Shown here: positions 57,622 through 64,000 of the stretch, piece by piece
Position numbering within the stretch: position 1 is the stretch's first letter
How the letters are laid out: every line of letters starts with the position of its first letter
From: JAHECQ01 sp963775125
GTDB lineage: Bacteria; Actinomycetota; Acidimicrobiia; Acidimicrobiales; SZUA-35
Length of the DNA stretch: 64,000 nucleotides
Direction: 5' to 3'
NCBI GenBank assembly: GCA_963775125.1
Contig: CAVZHQ010000004.1
Location: 1-64,000 of the forward strand
Notes under the pieces: generated by a model
The model's database searches: none
What the model was told of the DNA's origin: nothing
Seen by the model: only the letters and a program-made list of their open reading frames with translations
Program-made: the position numbers and the translations under genes

Positions 57622-58242
57622 TCAGGGCGCGGGAGGCCAGGGTGTCGGCTCGAGCGACTCGATCCATGCCCAGCACCGGTCGACCTCGGCGTCGAGGGCC
57701 GCCAGATCGGAGCCGTTGTCGATGACGAAATCGGCCAGAGCGAGGCGGGCCTCGCGGGTGGCTTGCGCGGCGATGCGCGCCTCGGCATCGGACTGGTTGA
57801 ACCCGCGGAAGGTCATGAGACGCTGCACGGCGACCTCGGTCGGGCAGTCGATCACGATGACCGCTGTCGCCCCGTGTCGATTGCCGGTCTCGACCAGCAG
57901 CGGAATGTCGAGAATGACGACCCGATCACTCCCGGCGTGCGCCTCGACCCGCGCCTTGGTCTCGACCTTCACGGCCGGGTGGACCATCTGGTTGATTGCG
58001 GCCAACTCGGCCTTGTCGCCGAACACGATCGAGGCGACCTCGGCCCGATCGAGCGTTCCGTCAGCGGCGACGATGCGGTCGCCCCAGCGATCGACCATGG
58101 CCACGAACACCGGTCGTCCCGGCTGCTGAAGTTCGCGTACGAGGAGATCCGAATCGACGACGACGGCACCCCGTGCGGCGAGGCGTTCGGACACCGAAGA
58201 CTTTCCTGAGCCAATACCGCCCGTGAGTGCAATGAGACGCAT
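57622..58242 (-). CDS. coaE: Dephospho-CoA kinase
   Basis: A 206-residue kinase that performs the last step of coenzyme A synthesis. The P loop is ALTGGIGSGKSSVSERLA, VVDSDLLVRELQQPG follows, and VILDIPLLVETG and the lid TFRGFNQSDAEARIAAQ complete the family pattern. The ATG at 58,242 was chosen; the open frame goes on upstream with non-protein-like text. In the same order relative to uvrB as in many actinobacteria. Confidence 0.93.
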   Translation of the reverse strand: MRLIALTGGIGSGKSSVSERLAARGAVVVDSDLLVRELQQPGRPVFVAMVDRWGDRIVAADGTLDRAEVASIVFGDKAELAAINQMVHPAVKVETKARVEAHAGSDRVVILDIPLLVETGNRHGATAVIVIDCPTEVAVQRLMTFRGFNQSDAEARIAAQATREARLALADFVIDNGSDLAALDAEVDRCWAWIESLEPTPWPPAP

Positions 58243-58393
58243 GGCCCGGGACCGTAGCCGCGGCAGCAGGTCGGATGCCTCATGCGTCGGCGGACGATCT
58301 GCACCAAATGACTCAATTCTGGGCCGAACGAACCGATCGAAAGGTGTACCCACCCACCCATTCGTTCGCTGCGCCCGACACCGACTGGTTCTG

Positions 58394-60154
58394 ATGTCCG
58401 ATACGTTCGCTGCATCCCTCACTGCCTCCCCGCCAGGCGAGAACGAGAACACCGGCGCGCCGCTCAGTCGGCTTCGCAACGCCGGCGGTTCGGACCACGA
58501 GGGCTTCCTCCCGTGGGTCTCGGTCGGTGCCACCGACCGGTTGGCCCCGTTCAACCCCGCGATCCTGGCGGTGCGATGGTCGTCGACCGTGGCCTGCTTT
58601 GCGCTGGGCGCCGGAGCGTTCGTCGAGCAGGACTACTCCATTGTCCCCTGGATGGTTGCGGTCCTCGCCAACACCTTCATTCGGACGCTCAGCCCACTGG
58701 TGTACGACGGCAGCACTCGTAACCTGGTGAACTTGCTGGTCGAGATCAGCTTGTACGTGTTGGCCGTGATCGCCACCGGCTTCTGGTCGTCCCCGCTGGT
58801 GTTCTCCCTGGTCAATGCGATCATCCTCGCCGGCTTCGCTCGCGGATTCGCCTTCGCCATCCGCATCGCGGCCGCATCGGGGGTCGCGGTATCGCTCCCC
58901 CACCTCAGCGAGTCCAACTTCTCGTGGGCTGCCATCAGCACCGCAGCACAATGGCTGACGGTCCTGCTCCTCGTCGGCATCGTCGCCGGATACTCACGCC
59001 GCATCAGTGGCGAGGCAACCCGCCAGCACTCCATCGCCATCGATCGGATGAACCGGCTCGCCGACGCGAACTCGTTGCTGTTCAATCTCCATCGCATCGC
59101 CCAGACCATGCCGGCCTCGTTGAACCTGAACGAGGTTCTCAGCTCGACCATCGTTCGCCTGCGGACGCTCATCAACTTCGATGCCGCCTGCATCCTCATC
59201 ATCGACGAGACCGACGGCAGTTGGGTGGTGTCACGTCGTCAGGCGATGCGGATCGGGCAGCTCATCACCGGCGATGAGTTGCCGGGACCCGCTCGTTCGG
59301 CCGTCACCTCGAAAGCGACCGAACTTCGCTCGGACCTGGCGGTCAACGGACCCGGATTCAACATCGGTTCGATGTGCGGCGTCTACGCCCCACTACGAGC
59401 CCGCGGCGCGCTGATCGGGCTCCTCGCCATCGAGAGCAACCAGTCCGACCGGTTCGACGAGCGAGACCGCCAGGTGCTGGAAAGCTTCGTCGAACCCGTC
59501 GCCCTCGCCATCGACAACGCGCGCTGGTTTGCTCGCTTGCGCACGGTTGGCGCCGATGAGGAACGCACCCGTATTGCTCGAGACCTGCATGACCGCATCG
59601 GCCAGTCGCTGGCGTACCTCGGGTTCGAGATCGACCGAGTGATCGCGCACGATCTCGAGGACCTGCCCGTCACCGACGAGCTCGAACAGCTCCGAACCGA
59701 CCTTCGTGGGGTGACGACCGAGGTCAGGGAAACGCTCTACGACCTGCGCACCGACGTGGGCAGCGAAAAGGACTTCGTCGACACCCTCGAGGAATTCTCG
59801 AGACGTGTCGCCGAACGTAGCGAGATCACCATTGATCTCGACTGTGAAGCGACATTCAGACTTCCCATTCTCCAAGAACGGGAAATGTGGCGCATCGCTC
59901 AGGAGGCATTGATCAACGTCGAACGGCATGCCGAGGCCGGCCGGATCGACGTTCGTTGGCGCTGCGAGCCGGGCCTTGCCTCGCTCGAAGTGATCGACGA
60001 CGGCCGCGGCTTCGCGGTCGGCAAGACAGGACGCCAGGATTCCTACGGAATTCTGGGAATGCGCGAAAGGGCGTCGAGCATCGGCGCCTCGTTGGAGTTG
60101 ACCTCCACACCAGGAGAAGGGACAACACTAAGGTGCATCCTCGCACAGGGGTGA
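58394..60154 (+). CDS. Membrane sensor kinase, NarL/DesK type with GAF domain
   Basis: A 586-residue kinase. Five or six membrane helices span about residues 55-210 (SIVPWMVAVLANTFIRTLSP, LLVEISLYVLAVIATGFW, WLTVLLLVGIVAGY), followed by a GAF domain (about 235-385), a HisKA_3 domain with His399 in RIARDLHDRIGQSLAYL, and a HATPase domain (EALINVERHAEAG, DDGRGFAVG, GILGMRERASSIGA). ATG at 58,394 (MSDTFAASL) is preferred to an earlier start that overlaps coaE. It overlaps its response regulator partner. The signal is unknown. Confidence 0.9.
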   Translation: MSDTFAASLTASPPGENENTGAPLSRLRNAGGSDHEGFLPWVSVGATDRLAPFNPAILAVRWSSTVACFALGAGAFVEQDYSIVPWMVAVLANTFIRTLSPLVYDGSTRNLVNLLVEISLYVLAVIATGFWSSPLVFSLVNAIILAGFARGFAFAIRIAAASGVAVSLPHLSESNFSWAAISTAAQWLTVLLLVGIVAGYSRRISGEATRQHSIAIDRMNRLADANSLLFNLHRIAQTMPASLNLNEVLSSTIVRLRTLINFDAACILIIDETDGSWVVSRRQAMRIGQLITGDELPGPARSAVTSKATELRSDLAVNGPGFNIGSMCGVYAPLRARGALIGLLAIESNQSDRFDERDRQVLESFVEPVALAIDNARWFARLRTVGADEERTRIARDLHDRIGQSLAYLGFEIDRVIAHDLEDLPVTDELEQLRTDLRGVTTEVRETLYDLRTDVGSEKDFVDTLEEFSRRVAERSEITIDLDCEATFRLPILQEREMWRIAQEALINVERHAEAGRIDVRWRCEPGLASLEVIDDGRGFAVGKTGRQDSYGILGMRERASSIGASLELTSTPGEGTTLRCILAQG

Positions 60155-60853
60155 TGCCGCAAGGCTTCCCCACACAGAACCCGGCCTACCGCCCCATTGT
60201 CGGTGGGGCTTCGAACATTCGGCTCATGTTGGCCGACGACCATCGCATGCTTCGCGAAGGCCTCCGGCGATCGATGACCGAACGAGGCTTCCAGGTGGTC
60301 GGTGAGGCCCGAGACGGTGCCGAAGCCGTCGAGTTGGCTGCCGCCCTTCGCCCGGACGTGATCCTGATGGACGTCACGATGCCCGAAATGGACGGCGTCG
60401 AGGCCACTCGCCAGATCAAGGCCCGCCACCCGGAAATCCGCATTGTCATGTTGACGATGCACGCAGACCAGGACGTCCTCGCCGAGGCCATCCGGGCGGG
60501 CGCCAACGGCTACCTGGTCAAGGACTGCTCGACCGATGAGATCTCCTCGGCGATCGAAACGGTCGCCGGTGGCGAAACCGCGTCTGTCACCCCGCCTGGC
60601 AGCGTCGATGCTGGCCGAGGTCCGCCGTGGCGACACGGGCGGAGATCACGATCGAGTGATCACCAAACGAGAAGAAGAGGTGCTCCAGCTCATCGCCAAC
60701 GGGTGCAGTACCCCCGAGGTGGCCGAGCAGCTCTACATCAGCCAGAAGACGGTGAAGAACCATCTGGCGTCCATCTACCAGAAGCTCGATGCCCGCGACC
60801 GGACGCAGGCGGTCTTGGCCGCGGTCCGAATGGGCATCGTCACCCTCGATTGA
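60154..60853 (+). CDS. NarL-family response regulator, frameshifted
   Basis: A regulator of about 233 residues that pairs with the kinase just upstream (its ATG overlaps the kinase stop, TGATG). The receiver has MLADDHRMLREGLRR, Asp73 in VILMDVTMPEMDG and LVKDCSTDEI. The linker breaks at a run of four C at 60,590-60,593; adding one C restores VTPRLAASMLAEVRRGD. The LuxR-type helix-turn-helix (ITKREEEVLQLIANGCSTPE, EQLYISQKTVKNHLASIYQK) is intact. The target genes are unknown; the Flp pilin genes 110 bases downstream are candidates. Confidence 0.9.
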
Positions 60854-60960
60854 GCCGAGAAATTGGGACGTTGGACCTATTCAGTCGAGGTTCGGAACGC
60901 CCGATCTAAGAAGTATCAGCCCGAGAACGGGACCGAGTAACAACCACCGGAGAGATCCAC

Positions 60961-61146
60961 ATGCTTCACTACGAATTCATCGCCGCTTGGATGCGGGCCC
61001 AGGCCAAGACCGAACGAGGCGCCTCACTCGTCGAGTACGCCCTGCTCGTCGCCCTCATCGCCGTCGTCTGCATCGCAGCCGTCACCCTGCTCGGCCGCAA
61101 CGCCTCGACCAAGTTCAGCTCGGTCTCCTCCAGCATCGGCAGCTGA
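60961..61146 (+). CDS. Flp/Fap-type pilin, copy 1
   Basis: A 61-residue pilin. After a short leader, KTERGASLVEYALLVALIA shows the Flp prepilin cleavage site (after Gly) with Glu at +5 and Tyr at +6, followed by one hydrophobic helix (VVCIAAVTLLG). Flp pilins build tight-adherence (Tad) pili. GGAGAGA lies seven bases before the ATG. Copy 2 is almost identical. No Tad assembly gene is in the window. Confidence 0.88.
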   Translation: MLHYEFIAAWMRAQAKTERGASLVEYALLVALIAVVCIAAVTLLGRNASTKFSSVSSSIGS

Positions 61147-61186
61147 TCCGAACTGGCCTCGGCCAAGTCACGCTCGAAAGAGCAGA

Positions 61187-61217
61187 AATGGCGGGAGCGC
61201 TCAGCGCTCCCGCCATT
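61187..61217 (+). terminator. Hairpin terminator between pilin copies 1 and 2
   Basis: A perfect 14-base inverted repeat, AATGGCGGGAGCGC-TCA-GCGCTCCCGCCATT, 40 bases after pilin copy 1. It has no T run, as is common in high-GC actinobacteria. It may end transcription or stabilise the first pilin mRNA. Confidence 0.7.
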
Positions 61218-61341
61218 CGGCGTTTTGGACCGACCCCGACTGGAGCAATTGATTCCAATTACCCAGAAAGCATGTCCCGATTCTGCCGATGAACAAGTAT
61301 CAGCCCATCGGGACCGAGTAACAAACACCGGAGAGATCCAC

Positions 61342-61527
61342 ATGCTTCACTACGAATTCATCGCCGCTTGGATGCGGGCCCAGGCCAAGACCGAACGAGG
61401 CGCCTCACTCGTCGAGTACGCCCTGCTCGTCGCCCTCATCGCCGTCGTCTGCATCGCAGCCGTCACCCTGCTCGGCCGCAACGCCTCGACCAAGTTCAGC
61501 TCGGTCTCCTCCAGCATCGGCAACTGA
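61342..61527 (+). CDS. Flp/Fap-type pilin, copy 2
   Basis: A 61-residue pilin that differs from copy 1 only in its last residue (Asn for Ser). The upstream 50 bases (AAGTATCAGCCC, GGGACCGAGTAAC, GGAGAGATCCAC) are duplicated as well, so the whole unit from about 60,905 to 61,146 was copied to about 61,290-61,527. The ATG at 61,342 was chosen by comparison with copy 1, although the frame opens earlier. Confidence 0.88.
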   Translation: MLHYEFIAAWMRAQAKTERGASLVEYALLVALIAVVCIAAVTLLGRNASTKFSSVSSSIGN

Positions 61528-61561
61528 TCAACCGCCTCCAAGCGAGTAGGGATCATCTCTG

Positions 61562-61747
61562 ATGATGCACTACCAGTTCATTGCCGCTTGGGTGCAGTCG
61601 AAGGTCGAGGCCGAACGTGGCGCGAATCTCGTCGAGTACGCGCTGCTCCTCGTTCTGATCGCCATCGTCTGCGTCTCGGCCGTCACGGTGCTGGGTCAAG
61701 CCACGTCGACGCCGTTCAGTAACCTAAGCGGCTCCGGACTGCAATAG
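61562..61747 (+). CDS. Flp/Fap-type pilin, copy 3 (diverged)
   Basis: A 61-residue pilin with the same plan, VEAERGANLVEYALLLVLIA and the hydrophobic helix IVCVSAVTVLG, but clearly diverged from copies 1 and 2. It starts 34 bases after copy 2 and is probably co-transcribed with it. A strong hairpin follows at 61,766. Confidence 0.85.
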   Translation: MMHYQFIAAWVQSKVEAERGANLVEYALLLVLIAIVCVSAVTVLGQATSTPFSNLSGSGLQ

Positions 61748-61765
61748 CGACGTCCGAAGCGTCTG

Positions 61766-61799
61766 AAGGGGTGGTGACGCTGCTGCGTCACCACCCCTT
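61766..61799. terminator. Hairpin terminator after the pilin genes
   Basis: A perfect 15-base inverted repeat, AAGGGGTGGTGACGC-TGCT-GCGTCACCACCCCTT, between the plus-strand pilin genes and the convergent oxidoreductase gene. It can serve both directions. Confidence 0.8.
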
Positions 61800-61855
61800 C
61801 TCGCGTCGGGTCGGTGGTTCGAGGTTGGGTTGGGTTGGGTCGGGTTGGCGGACGA

Positions 61856-63001
61856 CTATTGGAACCGAGGCATGACGCGCTCGGCGAAGAGTTCGACACT
61901 CGCGTTCAGCTGCGCCGGCTCGTGAATGCCCTGGGGAATGAGCATCATCACCTCGTTGATGGGCACGATGTCGAGCGCCGCCTCGATCTGACGGGTGATG
62001 GTGTCGGGGCTGCCGACGAGCAGTCGTGCGATCGGCTGCCCGAAGGGCAGGGCCCAGGTGTCGAAGAACCACCGGACGTCCTCGAGTTGCGCCATGGCCT
62101 CCTCGTCGGTTTCGGCGCAGATCATCAACCCTCCCCAACAGGCCTGTTCGCCGGGGACGACCGTTCGGCCGTACTGCTCGGCTGTCCGATCGTAGGACGA
62201 CCAGATGGCCTTGAGCAGCTCGGGACCGCCTCCCAGCACGATGGACTTTCCGCCATAGCGACCCCAGAAGCCGGCAGTACGGGCCGACCCCGTGAAACCC
62301 GAGTAGATCTTGGGATGTGGGGTCTGGAAGGGCCGTGGCGCGATGCCCGTCTCGTGCACGGTCATGTCGGCGTCGAAGCCCGCCCCGTACTTGGTGTAGA
62401 CGTCGTGGGGATGCGGGTTGCGTTCGAAGTTGGGGAAGGTCCAGAACTCGCCTTCGTAGCTGAAGGTCTCGTTGTTGAGGGCGGTGTAGACGATGTCGAC
62501 GTACTCCTCGAAGTACCGGCGGTTGATGTCGTCCTCCTCGGTGTCCTTGTTCCACGGGCCCACCGGTCCGACATTTTCCCGCACCTTGAAGTTCTCGACC
62601 CAGCGGGCTTGGTAGCCGCGGACCAGGCCGACCGCGAAACGTCCCTGGTGCATGTGATCGAGCGTCGCGATGTTCTCGGCCACCCGCAGTGGGTTGTGGG
62701 TGGTCGAGACGTACCCGCAGGTGAGAATGGTCATGCGCTCACGGTGTTGGCCGAGGAACATGGACATGATGCCGGGGTCGTTGATGATCTCGAAGCCTTC
62801 GACCTGCAGGTGGTGCTCGGGGTGGCCCAGTGCGCTGTACCCGGCTTGGTCGGCGACCGTCACCAGGTCGGCCATCTCACCGAGGAAGCGCTGATACAGA
62901 TCGTTCCGTAGCCCGGCCATCCCGGCCTCGAGCTCGTGACGACGGCCGATGGTCCCGTAGACGAAGAGGTCGAAATCGAGGGGCGCTGACGAACGAGGCA
63001 T
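61856..63001 (-). CDS. LLM-class flavin-dependent oxidoreductase
   Basis: A 381-residue bacterial-luciferase-like TIM-barrel protein: FDLFVYGTIGRRHELEAGMA at the start, HPEHHLQVEGFEIINDPGI, VSTTHNPLRVAENIATLDHM and GRFAVGLVRGYQARW, features of FMN- or F420-dependent monooxygenases. The substrate cannot be inferred. It is transcribed toward the pilin genes and shares the terminator with them. Confidence 0.85.
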   Translation of the reverse strand: MPRSSAPLDFDLFVYGTIGRRHELEAGMAGLRNDLYQRFLGEMADLVTVADQAGYSALGHPEHHLQVEGFEIINDPGIMSMFLGQHRERMTILTCGYVSTTHNPLRVAENIATLDHMHQGRFAVGLVRGYQARWVENFKVRENVGPVGPWNKDTEEDDINRRYFEEYVDIVYTALNNETFSYEGEFWTFPNFERNPHPHDVYTKYGAGFDADMTVHETGIAPRPFQTPHPKIYSGFTGSARTAGFWGRYGGKSIVLGGGPELLKAIWSSYDRTAEQYGRTVVPGEQACWGGLMICAETDEEAMAQLEDVRWFFDTWALPFGQPIARLLVGSPDTITRQIEAALDIVPINEVMMLIPQGIHEPAQLNASVELFAERVMPRFQ

Positions 63002-63094
63002 CCCGTCAGACTGCCAAATCCGGCGCTCCGACGGTAATCGAAGCCCCGACGGGCCCCTGGTGGTCAGCGAGCGGGTGGTCAGCGGTCGCGGGTG

Positions 63095-64000
63095 TCAGCT
63101 CTGGCAGGCGGGCACGACGTCGGACCCGGCGCGGCAGGCGACGATCCAGGTGTGCCCGGATCCGTCACTGTCACTGGACGCCGAGCTGCGATGGGCGACG
63201 AACCACTGGTCGTCGCCTTCGATCCAATCGGAGAACAGCGTGTCGCTCCGCCAGAGCACGACGTCGATCTGGTTCCGGTCGACGATCTCCTCGAAGTCGC
63301 CGCCGAACACGAGTCGGTCGAGATCGTCGAGGACCGACTGGGGGTAGAAGTCGAACCGATCATCCACGAACACGTTGGCCTCGCCTCCGAATCGAAGCTC
63401 GAGGTAGTTGCCATCGGTCTCGCGGGTCAGCAGACGGATGTCGGGATCGGCCACCAGGCCTCGCTCCTCGAGCCAGGTGACCTCGTCCTTGGGATAGGTG
63501 CGAAGATCCAGCGCTCCCTGTTGCATCGAGACGGCGGCCGCAACCACGACGACACAGCTGCTCAACCCGAAGAGGGCCTTGGGGAGCAGCCCGGTGGCCG
63601 CTCCGTCGAGACTGAGCCGACCTTGTCGACCGAATGCGGGAGCAGCGGCCCAGACGAGCACGATTGCCGCCGGCCCGACGTTGCGAATGGCGAGGAGTCC
63701 GGCGACCACGAAGAGAAATCCTGGAACCAACGTTCGCCAGGACGCGCCCAGCTTCGCAGCGACGAGCAGCGCCGCGACGAGCGCGATGAAGCCGAACTCG
63801 GCGGGTTCCTTGAAGTTCGGAGCCGACCACTCGATGACGTTCCGCAGCGCCTCCTGCTTGCGCAACAGCTCGACGGGGAACCACAAGAGCCTGGGGCCGA
63901 GTGGGTTCAGGGCGCCGAGCGCGATGCCGGCGGACGTCCAGCCGAGGACCTTGGCTTCGTGGGACCTCGCGACGTGCAGGATCCGGGTCGTCGCTCCCCC
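63095..64000 (-). CDS. Polytopic membrane protein, C-terminal part (runs off the window)
   Basis: The frame stays open to the right end of the window, so the N-terminus is missing. The visible 300 residues contain LNPLGPRLLWFPVELLRKQE, a conserved stretch in a group of actinobacterial GT-C-like membrane proteins, five hydrophobic helices, and a soluble C-terminal domain (FVDDRFDFYPQSVLDDLDRL). Function unknown; a glycosyltransferase-like role is a guess. Confidence 0.65.
   Translation of the reverse strand, partial: GGATTRILHVARSHEAKVLGWTSAGIALGALNPLGPRLLWFPVELLRKQEALRNVIEWSAPNFKEPAEFGFIALVAALLVAAKLGASWRTLVPGFLFVVAGLLAIRNVGPAAIVLVWAAAPAFGRQGRLSLDGAATGLLPKALFGLSSCVVVVAAAVSMQQGALDLRTYPKDEVTWLEERGLVADPDIRLLTRETDGNYLELRFGGEANVFVDDRFDFYPQSVLDDLDRLVFGGDFEEIVDRNQIDVVLWRSDTLFSDWIEGDDQWFVAHRSSASSDSDGSGHTWIVACRAGSDVVPACQS

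Noticed and set aside
61814..62911. Plus-strand frame opposite the oxidoreductase
   Set aside because: The minus strand encodes a clear luciferase-like protein across the same bases.

Overview
The window looks like a piece of a high-GC actinobacterial chromosome, most likely a deep-branching lineage such as Acidimicrobiia. This is an inference from gene order (uvrB, uvrA, uvrC, rapZ, yvcK, gap, pgk, tpiA, secG), from leaderless and GTG-rich starts with 4-base stop/start overlaps, and from the sequence style. I ran no phylogeny.

The window has two halves. The left half (about 1 to 38,000) is accessory DNA to the left of an intact tRNA-Leu(GAG) gene at 37,954-38,037. Eight further copies of the 3' end of a tRNA-Leu-like sequence lie at about 1.68, 11.19, 14.97, 16.43, 18.70, 20.05, 30.35 and 33.05 kb, all in the same orientation as the true tRNA. 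They cut this half into modules. Two of them are immediately preceded by the 3' end of a large serine recombinase gene. This is the pattern expected of repeated integration at the 3' end of a tRNA gene.

Cargo from left to right: a hypothetical gene; a secretion/biofilm locus (diguanylate cyclase, SipW-like signal peptidase, two exported proteins); a signalling operon (GAF-PAS-PAS kinase, CheY-like protein, HPt-REC-REC-GGDEF protein); an amino acid permease; a MazEF-type toxin-antitoxin pair; a frameshifted methyltransferase; a ParDE pair; a small overlapping gene pair that may be a new toxin-antitoxin module; a seven-gene catabolic cluster around a molybdenum hydroxylase with a divergent PaaX-like regulator; and two paralogous nucleotidyltransferase operons carrying immunity-like proteins, barstar among them. 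Relics of IS630-like and IS481-like transposases are scattered between them.

The right half (38,000 to 64,000) is core chromosome. On the minus strand, read from high to low coordinates, it holds coaE, uvrB, a membrane protein, uvrA, uvrC, a methyltransferase, rapZ, yvcK, gap, pgk, tpiA, a peptide-type substrate-binding protein, secG and a second substrate-binding protein. On the plus strand are a zinc-ribbon membrane protein, a NarL-type two-component pair and three Flp pilin genes. whiA, usually found beside yvcK in actinobacteria, is not present there.

At least a dozen genes, including the housekeeping genes uvrA and uvrC, are split by single-base indels, several of them in short homopolymers. 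The simplest reading is residual sequencing or assembly error, so the frameshifts in accessory genes should not be taken as proof of decay.
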